A stretch of DNA of 64,000 nucleotides from an uncultured Bacteroidota bacterium (GTDB taxonomy: Bacteria; Bacteroidota; Bacteroidia; Chitinophagales; Chitinophagaceae), in the NCBI GenBank assembly GCA_903835005.1, contig CAILLK010000028.1:1-64000 (forward strand), given 5' to 3'. A model generated the notes under the pieces. The model made no database searches. It worked only from the letters and a program-made list of their open reading frames with translations, and was not told the origin of the DNA. Shown piece by piece: positions 40,585-48,917 of this stretch. Positions within the stretch are counted from its first letter, which is position 1; every line of letters begins with the position of its first letter. The position numbers and the translations under genes were made by a program.

Positions 40585-42009
40585 ATGGTTTTCAGCAGTA
40601 TTGTTTTTATTTTCTATTTTCTGCCCCTGTTTTTCCTGGTTTATTTCCTGGCCGATAAGCGATATAAGAATGCTGTTATTCTGTGTGGCAGTATTTTCTT
40701 CTATGCCTGGGGTGCCCCTCAGTTTATTTTCGTAATCCTGGCCACTACTGTTATTGATTTCTATGTAGTGCGGCACATGTCGCAAACTACCCGGAAGGCC
40801 CCCCGCAAACTATTACTTTGCCTTTCATTGTGCATCAATCTGGGCTTGCTCGTTTATTTCAAGTACAGCAATTTCTTTGTCGAAAATGTAAACCTGCTTT
40901 TTCATCATTTCGGCATCAAAACCCTTTCCTGGACCAAACTTGTACTACCTATTGGTATCTCATTTTACACTTTCGAGACACTTACTTATGTGGTTGATGT
41001 GTACCGGGGAGTACATAAACCACTGAAAAACTTCTGGGATTACCAGTTATACATCATCCTTTTCCCCAAATTAATTGCCGGGCCCATCATCCGGTTTCAT
41101 GAATTTGCCGACCAGATATATGATCATATCAATAATGAAAGTACCGAACTCAGGCTCAGAGGCATGTACCGTTTTTTTATTGGTTTGGCAAAAAAAGTAT
41201 TGATTGCCAATGTGCTGGGTGTTACCGCTGAGGTTGTTTTCGGATTGCCGGCAAATCTGCTCAGTACTTCTGCTGCCTGGTTTGGTGCGCTTAATTATAC
41301 CTTCCAGATCTATTTCGACTTTTCGGGCTACTCAGATATGGCCATCGGCCTTGGCCTCATGATGGGTTTCCGTTTTCCCGAGAATTTCAATAACCCCTAT
41401 ACCGCAGTCTCCATCACCGATTTCTGGCGCCGTTGGCATATCACACTGGGTGCATGGATGCGCAACTACCTGTATATTCCGCTTGGCGGCAACAGGGTCA
41501 ACAGCAAAATGCGGCTGTATTTCAATTTGTGGCTGGTTTTTCTGGCATCCGGTTTGTGGCATGGCGCCGCATGGGGGTTTATTATCTGGGGCGCATATCA
41601 TGGTCTTTTCCTGGTGCTGGAGCGGTTATTTCTGGGCAGGTGGCTGGAAAAACTGGGCAAAGCATCTGTTATCTATACTTTTATTGTAGTGCTTGCAGGC
41701 TGGGTGTTTTTCCGCACAGAGCAGCTTTCCAATGCACTTTCTTACCTGCACAGTATGTTTACCTGGCAACCCGATAAAAGCTTCTGGCAACCCAACCGCG
41801 AAAATGTAGTTATGCTTTGCATGGCCATTTTCTTTTCATTTTTCACCCTTACAAGCTGGGGCGACCGGATACACCAGAGGATATTTTATAGCAATTATTC
41901 CATCAAACTGCACTATGCCATGACGTTTGCAACAATTCTGCTGCTCATTATTTGTGCCGGCCGGATCACCGTTTCTACTTTCAATCCTTTTATCTATTTC
42001 AGGTTTTAA
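40585..42009 (+). CDS. MBOAT-family membrane O-acyltransferase (AlgI-like)
   Basis: A 474-residue polytopic inner-membrane enzyme of the AlgI/DltB type, which moves acyl groups onto exported polysaccharide or other envelope acceptors. The ATG at 40585 (MVFSSIVFIFYFLPLF) is chosen because AlgI-type proteins start with this hydrophobic stretch; a longer start at 40516 adds an unrelated segment. Family motifs include LPIGISFYTFETLTYVVDVY, FWRRWHITLGAWMRNYLYIP and the catalytic His in SGLWHGAAWGFIIWG (about residue 326). The usual SGNH-type partner (AlgJ/AlgX-like) is not adjacent, so the acceptor is unknown. Confidence 0.92.
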   Translation: MVFSSIVFIFYFLPLFFLVYFLADKRYKNAVILCGSIFFYAWGAPQFIFVILATTVIDFYVVRHMSQTTRKAPRKLLLCLSLCINLGLLVYFKYSNFFVENVNLLFHHFGIKTLSWTKLVLPIGISFYTFETLTYVVDVYRGVHKPLKNFWDYQLYIILFPKLIAGPIIRFHEFADQIYDHINNESTELRLRGMYRFFIGLAKKVLIANVLGVTAEVVFGLPANLLSTSAAWFGALNYTFQIYFDFSGYSDMAIGLGLMMGFRFPENFNNPYTAVSITDFWRRWHITLGAWMRNYLYIPLGGNRVNSKMRLYFNLWLVFLASGLWHGAAWGFIIWGAYHGLFLVLERLFLGRWLEKLGKASVIYTFIVVLAGWVFFRTEQLSNALSYLHSMFTWQPDKSFWQPNRENVVMLCMAIFFSFFTLTSWGDRIHQRIFYSNYSIKLHYAMTFATILLLIICAGRITVSTFNPFIYFRF

Positions 42010-42110
42010 TAAGCAGATAATTGCTGTAATTTACCTTTAATTCTATCCGCATTACTAATTGTCTTTGCGGTTATAGTTGTTTGCTGCTTTTTTTATGATT
42101 GGTATTACTT

Positions 42111-43385
42111 TTAATCAGTGATTTTATACCTGGCCTGCTCAGCAAGTAGTGCAATAGAAATAAAATTGGCGGTTACCATCAGGTAAGTATAGGGTACCAG
42201 TATAAACGCCAGAAATACACTCAGGTATATCTTTAATGAGGCCATCAAAAATACATTGGTATTTATACGTTTTCTATTGAGCCAGTACCACCCGCCCATA
42301 AGTGCCAGGCTCAGGCTTAGCATAAACATAAACATTATTTTATAATATCGATACCCTTCTACAAGCAGGCCGTTTTTGTATTTTTCAAAAAATAAATAGG
42401 CAAATCCTGTTCCATCGAATAAATGCATGGGATGGTTATCATAACTGAAATGGAGCCATTCATTATAGGGCAAGGTTTCATAATCTTTAAGTGAATGCCC
42501 CAGCGACGACCAATCTCTACTCAGGAAAGGTATTATATAGATGAAGCAGATGGCAAGTACAGTTACCGCAGATGTTTTCAGCAGTGCTTTTTTATTGCCT
42601 GAAATAATCAATACAAACGCCCACAAGGGTAACCAGAGCAGCACAAAATACCTCGATAACAGACATATGGCTATCGCCATTCCGGTAAGCACATAATTCT
42701 TCTGGTTCAGGCTCATCAGCAGCAGCATATAGTAGCCTGCAACCATTATCTCTATCGTTACGCTGATCACCGACGGGTACTGAAAAGTTATGAGTGCATA
42801 AATTGCGGTAAACAAAACCGGTATCAGCAATTGCATCTGTAAATTCCTGCTTCTCATGCTGCGATACATAACAATAAAAGCAGCAGTTGTCCAGATCCCG
42901 AATGAGACCGTTCTGTAATCAAAATGAAAGTATTCTGACAGGGTATAGGGCAGCCAGTGCATGGGTAAATAATTGGATATCCTGTGTATGGTGATCGGTA
43001 CCAAAACATCCTTTCCATACGGGTATCCGCCCGCCAGCAGGGTTTTTGCCATCAGTTGCACTGCAGGTATAATGTCTGAACTTAATTCATACTTCCATGT
43101 TTTTATTAGTTGAATGGTTAATTCATTGAGCAATAAAAAACAACCTGCAAATAGCAAGAGCAGTGCGGTTTTTCGTTTGGCAGCAGGGTAGTCATACACC
43201 TGCAGCGGACCAGCATTGATGAATTTTGCCAGCACCGTTATTCCTATCAGCACAGATGTGGCAAAATAACCAAATGCATTTACCGTCTGGCTGGTAATAT
43301 TGTATTTATGGAAAATCCACAGAAACAGATTTTCAAATAGTATAAGGATGACGATGATGGCATTATAGCGCTGTGCTCTGGTCAT
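42111..43385 (-). CDS. Polytopic membrane protein, possible GT-C-type glycosyltransferase
   Basis: A 424-residue integral membrane protein with roughly ten hydrophobic helices spread over its length and short loops. The largest loop, near residues 125-160, reads LLAGGYPYGKDVLVPITIHR and ends in YLPMHWLPYTL. This arrangement, a first long external loop with polar and aromatic residues, recalls GT-C glycosyltransferases of the GT87/ArnT type. The usual acidic pair after the first helix was not located, so the assignment is weak. It neighbours no sugar genes except the convergent MBOAT. Confidence 0.6.
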   Translation of the reverse strand: MTRAQRYNAIIVILILFENLFLWIFHKYNITSQTVNAFGYFATSVLIGITVLAKFINAGPLQVYDYPAAKRKTALLLLFAGCFLLLNELTIQLIKTWKYELSSDIIPAVQLMAKTLLAGGYPYGKDVLVPITIHRISNYLPMHWLPYTLSEYFHFDYRTVSFGIWTTAAFIVMYRSMRSRNLQMQLLIPVLFTAIYALITFQYPSVISVTIEIMVAGYYMLLLMSLNQKNYVLTGMAIAICLLSRYFVLLWLPLWAFVLIISGNKKALLKTSAVTVLAICFIYIIPFLSRDWSSLGHSLKDYETLPYNEWLHFSYDNHPMHLFDGTGFAYLFFEKYKNGLLVEGYRYYKIMFMFMLSLSLALMGGWYWLNRKRINTNVFLMASLKIYLSVFLAFILVPYTYLMVTANFISIALLAEQARYKITD

Positions 43386-43591
43386 AATATTTGTTAGTCA
43401 TTCAATACAAATTGATCCGGGATAGATTCCAAAGATATATTTATTATCGGGTGCACCCAATTATACTGCAGCAATTAAAGTTTCGTGAAATAATCATCAT
43501 CACTCTGGCTGGCGCTGGCTTAGGTAATCAGCGTTATCTGTATTCCATTCCTGCCAGCGCAGTAAACCCACTTCTTTACTTCTTTCTTTAT

Positions 43592-43599
43592 TACCTTTG
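43592..43599 (+). promoter_or_regulatory. Promoter -7 element for the ABC permease gene
   Basis: TACCTTTG, 27 bases before the ATG at 43627; it rules out an earlier start at 43597. Confidence 0.55.
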
Positions 43600-43626
43600 C
43601 CCCCGCAATCACTTTTCAACTTTCCA

Positions 43627-44724
43627 ATGTCGACATACAGTAATGCGCATGCCATGCGCTCATTAATAAGGGCCAGCCTGCAGGCGATACTCAAAACCCC
43701 GTCGGCTATATTTTTTGCCTTCGCATTTCCATTGATATTTATTCTCGTTTTCGGGTTCATGAGCAATGGGTCTTCCTTTCACATCAGCGTAGCGGCAGCG
43801 CCGGGCAGCGACACCACCAGCCCGTTATACAGCATTATGCGCCAGGTGCCTGTGCTGAAATGGACAGACAAGGATACCACTACCATCAATAAACTGCTGA
43901 AGCAGGGCGATATCACGGCTACAATAGCCATTCAGAAACAGCCCGAGGGCAGCCATCCGGCATATAAAATCATCATCAATGCCGCATCTTCAGAGGTAGA
44001 CAGGGCAGCCCAGTTGAAAAACATACTTGGCGGCATAGTGCAGAACATGGACCCCGAAATTCAGAAACGGCAGAACGAAATTGTAAGTATAGATACCCAT
44101 ATATCTGCGGTGCGCGATTATAAAACCATCGATTTTATATTGCCCGGGCAGCTGAGTTTTTCATTGCTGGCTTCGGGAGTATTTGGCACTGCATTTGTAT
44201 TTTTCAATCTGCGGCAAACGCTGGTACTCAAAAGGTTCTTTGCCACACCGGTGCGCAAAGAGATCATTGTCATCAGCGAGGGCATAGCCCGCATGTTGTT
44301 TCAGCTGGTAAGCGTGGTGGTCATTATTTGTATAGGTTATTTTGTATTCGGTTTCACCCTGTACAATGGTATTTTTACCTTCCTCAATATGTTTATCACC
44401 TGTGCCCTGTCCATACTTATATTTATGGGTTTTGGCTTTATAGTAGGGAGTGTAGCCAAGAGCGATGCAACCATACCCATAGTATCCAATATGATTGTAA
44501 TGCCCCAGATGCTGCTCTCCGGCACTTTCTTCTCAATAGATAATTTCCCGGCGTGGATGCAGCCCTTCTGCAAAGCTCTGCCCCTCAGTTTCCTCAATGA
44601 TGCCCTCCGCAAAATGTCGTTTGAAGGCGCCAGTATGTGGACCCAGCGCCTGGATATACTCGCATTGCTGGTATGGGGAGTGGTCATTTATGCCGTTGCC
44701 GGGAAGACGTTTAAGTGGGAGTAG
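43627..44724 (+). CDS. ABC-2-type transporter permease
   Basis: A 365-residue inner-membrane subunit of an ABC exporter. One helix near residues 25-45 (AIFFAFAFPLIFILVFGF) is followed by a soluble periplasmic domain (about 50-165). Five further helices come after GQLSFSLLASGVFGTAFVFF, with the ABC-2 signature region MPQMLLSGTFFSIDNFP near residue 300. The layout matches the ABC2_membrane_3 (YhgE/CcmB-like) type. No ATPase gene is adjacent, which is unusual for this class, so the partner must be encoded elsewhere. The next gene is convergent. Confidence 0.88.
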   Translation: MSTYSNAHAMRSLIRASLQAILKTPSAIFFAFAFPLIFILVFGFMSNGSSFHISVAAAPGSDTTSPLYSIMRQVPVLKWTDKDTTTINKLLKQGDITATIAIQKQPEGSHPAYKIIINAASSEVDRAAQLKNILGGIVQNMDPEIQKRQNEIVSIDTHISAVRDYKTIDFILPGQLSFSLLASGVFGTAFVFFNLRQTLVLKRFFATPVRKEIIVISEGIARMLFQLVSVVVIICIGYFVFGFTLYNGIFTFLNMFITCALSILIFMGFGFIVGSVAKSDATIPIVSNMIVMPQMLLSGTFFSIDNFPAWMQPFCKALPLSFLNDALRKMSFEGASMWTQRLDILALLVWGVVIYAVAGKTFKWE

Positions 44725-44751
44725 AAGCCTGAATCCCGCTCTCAAGCTCCC

Positions 44752-45210
44752 TTACTCTGCGCCTTCATAGCCTGTATCATCAAGCAGGTTACGGCCATCG
44801 GCGGCGGTAGTAGCCAGGATGTCGCAGCGGTTGTTCCATTTGTTGTCGGCATGGCCTTTTACCCATACAAATCTGATCTTGTTTTTGCGGTAGCATTTCA
44901 GGAATGCCTGCCAGAGGTCGGCATTTTTTTTGCCGGCATAGTTTTTCTTTTCCCAGCCGAACACCCATTTTTTCTCTACAGAATTAACGATGTATGCTGA
45001 ATCGGTATAGATGGTTATTTCCAGGTTATCGCGCTTGAGGAGCTGCAGGGCGGCAATTACCGCCATCAACTCCATGCGGTTGTTGGTGGTGTGCTTGTAG
45101 CCCTGCGATATTTCCTTGATGGTAGCGCCCCAATGGAGTACTGCTCCGTAGCCTCCCGGACCGGGATTGCCACGAGCAGCGCCATCGGTGTATATAGTTA
45201 GTTGAGACAA
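44752..45210 (-). CDS. rnhA: Ribonuclease HI
   Basis: Degrades RNA in RNA-DNA hybrids. The four acidic metal ligands are D9 (IYTDGAARGNPGPGGYG), E47 (NNRMELMAV), D70 (IYTDSAYIVN) and D130 (NNRCDILA); the catalytic His is H120 (VKGHADNKWN). The basic protrusion KKWVFGWEKKNYAGKK (80-95) binds the hybrid. The 152-residue length is standard. The upstream region holds 960 bases of short repeats instead of a normal promoter region; no TAnnTTTG element was found near the start. Confidence 0.96.
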   Translation of the reverse strand: MSQLTIYTDGAARGNPGPGGYGAVLHWGATIKEISQGYKHTTNNRMELMAVIAALQLLKRDNLEITIYTDSAYIVNSVEKKWVFGWEKKNYAGKKNADLWQAFLKCYRKNKIRFVWVKGHADNKWNNRCDILATTAADGRNLLDDTGYEGAE

Positions 45211-45260
45211 TAATTGAATTTATATTGAGTGAAAATATCCTGATTTGCGATTTTCAGCAA

Positions 45261-45296
45261 AAGCCTGCAAAAATCTGCAAAAACCTGCAAAAAACT
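45261..45296. repeat. 10-bp tandem repeat with phased A-tracts
   Basis: Three units of AAxCTGCAA type with period 10 (45261-45290) plus a degenerate fourth. Each unit carries an A5-6 run, so A-tracts recur once per helical turn. This phasing bends DNA. Confidence 0.65.
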
Positions 45297-45347
45297 GATT
45301 TTTTTGCAAAAAAAATCTCCCGCACAGGAGTGCCTTGAGCCTTACAA

Positions 45348-45452
45348 AAATTTCCCATTTGCATCACTCAACTTCCCAACAGCTTCACTAAATTACCCAT
45401 TTGCTTCACTAAATTACCCATTTGCTACCCAAAAATTGCCCATTTGACTTCC
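45348..45452. repeat. 21-bp tandem repeat, heptad-coding in pattern
   Basis: Five units of 21 bases (starts at 45348, 45369, 45390, 45411 and 45432), best seen as AAATTACCCATTTGCTTCAC with variations. Twenty-one bases is seven codons. On the minus strand the middle units read as repeated GNLVKQM-type heptads in one frame and SEANG in another, interrupted by stops. It looks like decayed coding repeat. Confidence 0.65.
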
Positions 45453-45581
45453 CATTCTGGCCCGAAATTTCCCATTTTGTGAATATCTGAATGGTGCAAA
45501 TTATTATTTTTCAGTAATATACTTTTTTATTGAATTATTTTTTTTCTTTGTTGTTGATTGCTGCTTTTATATAATTGAAAA

Positions 45582-45701
45582 ATGAAATTATCGCACTGTA
45601 CAACAAGGAAGAGAATAATTAAGCAGGGTTTAGGGTATAATGGAAAATATGTTACTGTAATTATTATACTTAATATGCTGATTATCTTATTTTATAAATA
45701 A
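45582..45701 (+). CDS. Possible 39-residue membrane microprotein
   Basis: The frame opens MKLSHCTTRKRIIKQG and ends in a hydrophobic stretch (YVTVIIILNMLIILFYK), a basic-then-hydrophobic pattern like a small membrane protein. No promoter element or Shine-Dalgarno sequence was seen and the surroundings are repeat-rich, so chance is a real alternative. Confidence 0.2.
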   Translation: MKLSHCTTRKRIIKQGLGYNGKYVTVIIILNMLIILFYK

Positions 45702-45718
45702 ATATTAGTATGGAAAAC

Positions 45719-45840
45719 GGGGTATAATGAGAGTATAAAAGGGTATATTTAGGTATAAAAAGGTATAAAAAGGTATAAAAAGGTATAAAAAGGTATAAAA
45801 AGGTATAAAAAGGTATATTCCGGGTATAATAGGGTATACT
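45719..45840. repeat. 10-bp tandem repeat AGGTATAAAA
   Basis: Six perfect copies (45751-45810) with degenerate copies on both sides, to about twelve units. Each unit has a TATAAAA core, so A-tracts recur every 10 bases. A hydrophobic minus-strand frame over it (45682-45921) is a by-product of the repeat. Confidence 0.8.
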
Positions 45841-46018
45841 GATAAGTGGAATTCTTGGAAAAATGGAGAAAAGCAGTTTCATAGTTAAATGATTTAGTTT
45901 TATTGGTGAAATTTGGGTCAAAGGTAAAATTAAAAATTGGAAATTCCTAATTATTTAGCATATTTATTTTTTGGGTGGCTGAATATACGATAATAGGAAA
46001 ATTTGTGCAAACGCGAAT

Positions 46019-46050
46019 GAGTGGAACGAACGAGTGGAACGAACGAGTGA
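46019..46050. repeat. 13-bp tandem repeat
   Basis: Two full copies and a partial third of GAGTGGAACGAAC. A GCAGCG-GGA-CGCTGC hairpin follows about 12 bases later. Confidence 0.6.
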
Positions 46051-46171
46051 AATTTATAATTCGGCAGCGGGACGCTGCAACATATTAGGGTAGCGCGATG
46101 CTTCGACCAGTATCTAATTTTTTTGAATTACAACCTTAGACCTGTGGAGTAGACTCGTCGCAGACTTAAAA

Positions 46172-46987
46172 TTATTTATAACCGAAATAATCGTTGTACC
46201 ACTTAAAATGATTCATGATGGAATCACAGACATCTCTGCCTAAAATCTGGATAGCATTGGAGGGTTTCATTTCGAGGGAGGGGCGAATGGTGTGAAGGCC
46301 GGCTATACCATAAACTTCATCATCTTCTTTGGTGGTTTGGGGTATGTTGTTGAAGTCGTGCTGAAACTCGGGAATTTCGAGATAGTTATATACCCGCTTC
46401 ATTTGCTGCTCGGGGTAGAGGCATAGGTCTTCGTAACGGATAAAGAGCATTTTCTTATCTATGCCCTGCCTGATGGCTTCGGCGAGGCGCTCTATTGCCA
46501 GGCCTATGGGTGGTGTCTGCAGCCAGATATCTGCACGCTTTGGGGTGCTGGTGCCTTGCATATTACCATGATTGACTATAGGATTGGATTTATGAGGATT
46601 GCTGCGAAACATTTTCTCCATTGAGGCTACAATATCGGGTAAAGACCTTACCATGCAAATCATTTTGGGGTTGGGATAGAAGCTGTCTATAAAACCATAG
46701 TGGGCAAAGTGGCCCCGGGATTTATCGAGAATAAATTGCTTATCGGTTATGGCGTTGTAATAGCCTTTTATGCCTTCGAGGCAGAAGCCGAAGAAGGCCT
46801 TTTTCATGGTTTCGGCATCCTGGGCTTTAAATTCAGGGCTTTCGGTGTAATTGTGCCTGGCGGCAAAGATCAATTCCAGCAAGCCGCTGGTGGGTGATGC
46901 ATAGAATCTTGGGTCCTGACTGATAATATTCTGGAAAACGGTGCTGCCGACACGTGGCAGGGAGGACTGGAAGAAGATTTTGTCCAT
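46172..46987 (-). CDS. Sulfotransferase family protein
   Basis: A 271-residue PAPS-dependent sulfotransferase. The 5'-phosphosulfate loop is at the N-terminus (FFQSSLPRVGSTVFQN, residues 5-20). The 3'-phosphate-binding region is MICMVRSLPDIVASMEKMF, holding the conserved Arg and Ser. The later segment KKMLFIRYEDLCLYPEQQMK matches the RYEDL signature of the family. It likely sulfates a carbohydrate or lipid of the cell surface. No signal peptide is seen, so it works in the cytoplasm. Downstream in the same orientation as the glycosyltransferase-like/FkbM gene, but separated from it by a 240-base gap with a structured repeat. Confidence 0.88.
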   Translation of the reverse strand: MDKIFFQSSLPRVGSTVFQNIISQDPRFYASPTSGLLELIFAARHNYTESPEFKAQDAETMKKAFFGFCLEGIKGYYNAITDKQFILDKSRGHFAHYGFIDSFYPNPKMICMVRSLPDIVASMEKMFRSNPHKSNPIVNHGNMQGTSTPKRADIWLQTPPIGLAIERLAEAIRQGIDKKMLFIRYEDLCLYPEQQMKRVYNYLEIPEFQHDFNNIPQTTKEDDEVYGIAGLHTIRPSLEMKPSNAIQILGRDVCDSIMNHFKWYNDYFGYK

Positions 46988-47042
46988 TTTTTTATAGTTA
47001 GTCTAAAGTCGTGAGTAGTTAGTATAAAGTTTATTTTATTTT

Positions 47043-47197
47043 ATGCCCCAGCGGGGCTGTCTGTTTGTAGTAGTAAACAGCCAAATTCTGATATGCCCCG
47101 TAGCGGGCTATCCTATTCACACCCGGGATAGCCACCTACGGGGCATAACCCATTTTACTGATTTTATTGCTACAAACAGATAGCCTCTATGAGGCAA
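47043..47197. repeat. Structured repeat: outer inverted repeat enclosing a long hairpin
   Basis: Outer arms (about 47043-47076 and 47163-47197) share TCTGTTTGTAG and flanking GCC...GGC in inverse orientation. Between them is a hairpin whose stem pairs ATGCCCCGTA (47093-47102) with TACGGGGCAT (47137-47146), and GGCTATCC (47106-47113) with GGATAGCC (47126-47133). It resembles REP-type elements that are moved by IS200-like/RAYT transposases. Confidence 0.65.
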
Positions 47198-47228
47198 CCA
47201 GCAATTTATAAATAATCGGTTTTCACCA

Positions 47229-48863
47229 TTAATTCTCTGAACGGATATAAATTGTATTTGCTTCATAATCGAAGCCGTTGAGCTCGAAGGAGGATTTGAG
47301 TTCTTTAAAGCCAAGACCTTCGAGGTAGGCATCTATATCAGGTTTGAGGGTATGACCTTCGTAGTAGGGTTTGAGGCCTACTTCGGTCATGATGATTTTT
47401 GTGTTTTTGAGTATCTTTTTTGCTCCCTGAAGCACCAGCAATTCTGAACCCTGAGCATCCATCCAGAGTATATCCACTTCTTTTACATTATTTGTTTTGC
47501 ACCAGTTATCCAAAGTGTCGGCTTTTACAGTAATTGCTTTTTGTAATGAATGTTCGCCATTGCCGTTTACATTTAACTCGCTGTTGAATTTAAACATGGA
47601 TGAAAAGCCCTCGTCTATATTCGGATGGATTCCTTTCCCGACTACATAAAAAGGAACATCTCCCGGCTCATTGCTTAATGCTATATTATGCACATGGATA
47701 CGATTCTTTTTTTGTTCGTCCAATTGGTTATGCCTGTTTACACACAATTCATAGGATTCAGGAACCGGCTCAAAAGCATCAATTTTAGCCTCTTTAAAAA
47801 CTGAGGAGAATTCCATACTCTGCCCCAGGTGCCAACTGCCTATATCAACCACCTGTTTAATATTGCTTAAGTCAATGTGCCCGGCAAGATGCCTGAGCCG
47901 TTGGGTAACCACATTATTTTCCTGCTGAATTTTTTCTTTGATATACACATTTTTTACCGCCGCAGATTTCCCTTCGTAACTTATTTCATTTCTCAGTGCT
48001 TCAATTATTTCATCGGCATTGTATATCTCTCTTTCATTGTTGTAAGGAAACTCTGTGGGCTGACCGGAAATATTGTATTTGCTGAGTACTGAATATCTTA
48101 ACTCCGGCTTATTGGGCGGAGTGGCTGCCAGTATGTTGTGGTGCATATCGTAACCAAAACGATTAACTACCTGCTGATCGAGCATGCATACTACTGAAGG
48201 CTTGCCGAGGGCTGCGGCTGCATGCTGAGCGAAACTATCTATAAATAACCGTTTTACGCTTTTACTGATCAATACCGCGATGCCCCGGAAACCCAGATTT
48301 TCAGGCACTGTGATCACGTTCTTTAATTCTAACTGATCGGGACGGCGAATGTGCACAATAGTGTATTGCTGAGCAAAAACATTGACAATTTTCTGTGCAG
48401 TGGCCTGTGGAATATCGCGTGGCCAGGAATATTTATTGGGCTGATCTCTGGCTCCGCCGCTTGTCTGAATAACCATTAGAGGCTTCTCTGCGCCAAACTG
48501 ATTGCCGAAAAAATTAAACTCCCTGTCATTGATATGCAATTTCGGCATATCGTCATTGTATGATAGGCCGAACATATCGCACCACACTTTGATAACATGC
48601 GTATCTCCCTTTATAAAGTTTGTTTCGAGGTATGGATTGTGCGCCAATATGCGATATTCCTTACCTTCAATATACTGCTCATAGAAGTAGCGCATATCGT
48701 TGAAGTTAAAGGCTTTCATATCCGGATTACCTAGAAACACCTCTGGGTAGCCACAAATGACAATCAGATCATCTTTTGGGTATTGCTTTTTGATGGCTTT
48801 GCAAACTGCGGTTGAAGCTATGCATTTACCAATGCCGCCGTCTATCTGGAAGATAATGTTCAT
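47229..48863 (-). CDS. Fusion of a GT9-like glycosyltransferase-type domain and an FkbM methyltransferase
   Basis: A 544-residue cytoplasmic protein with two parts. Residues 1-300 look like a heptosyltransferase/GT-B-type domain: it opens MNIIFQIDGGIGKCIASTAV, has a second Rossmann-like half with the C-terminal nucleotide-site pattern SFAQHAAAALGKPSVVCMLD, and lacks a membrane segment. After a helical linker, residues 325-544 are an FkbM methyltransferase: the SAM motif is VVDIGSWHLGQSMEF (about 346-360), then AFEPVPESYELC, and the acidic VDILWMDAQGSELLVLQGA. The fusion suggests that a sugar is added and then O-methylated on the same glycan. Neighbours are a sulfotransferase and surface proteins. 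Confidence 0.85.
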   Translation of the reverse strand: MNIIFQIDGGIGKCIASTAVCKAIKKQYPKDDLIVICGYPEVFLGNPDMKAFNFNDMRYFYEQYIEGKEYRILAHNPYLETNFIKGDTHVIKVWCDMFGLSYNDDMPKLHINDREFNFFGNQFGAEKPLMVIQTSGGARDQPNKYSWPRDIPQATAQKIVNVFAQQYTIVHIRRPDQLELKNVITVPENLGFRGIAVLISKSVKRLFIDSFAQHAAAALGKPSVVCMLDQQVVNRFGYDMHHNILAATPPNKPELRYSVLSKYNISGQPTEFPYNNEREIYNADEIIEALRNEISYEGKSAAVKNVYIKEKIQQENNVVTQRLRHLAGHIDLSNIKQVVDIGSWHLGQSMEFSSVFKEAKIDAFEPVPESYELCVNRHNQLDEQKKNRIHVHNIALSNEPGDVPFYVVGKGIHPNIDEGFSSMFKFNSELNVNGNGEHSLQKAITVKADTLDNWCKTNNVKEVDILWMDAQGSELLVLQGAKKILKNTKIIMTEVGLKPYYEGHTLKPDIDAYLEGLGFKELKSSFELNGFDYEANTIYIRSEN

Positions 48864-48917
48864 AAAAGTTGTCTGAACTATGATTTATAATGATTTTAAG
48901 GTGGGCTATAATTAGTA

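Noticed and set aside
45682-45921. A hydrophobic minus-strand frame over the AGGTATAAAA repeat
   Set aside because: It is a translation of the tandem repeat (repeated Phe-Tyr-Thr-Phe-Leu-Tyr pattern), so it exists only because the unit has no stop in that frame.
47117-47332. A 71-codon minus-strand frame overlapping the structured repeat
   Set aside because: It is a shadow of the 3' end of the FkbM fusion gene in another frame, running into the repeat.
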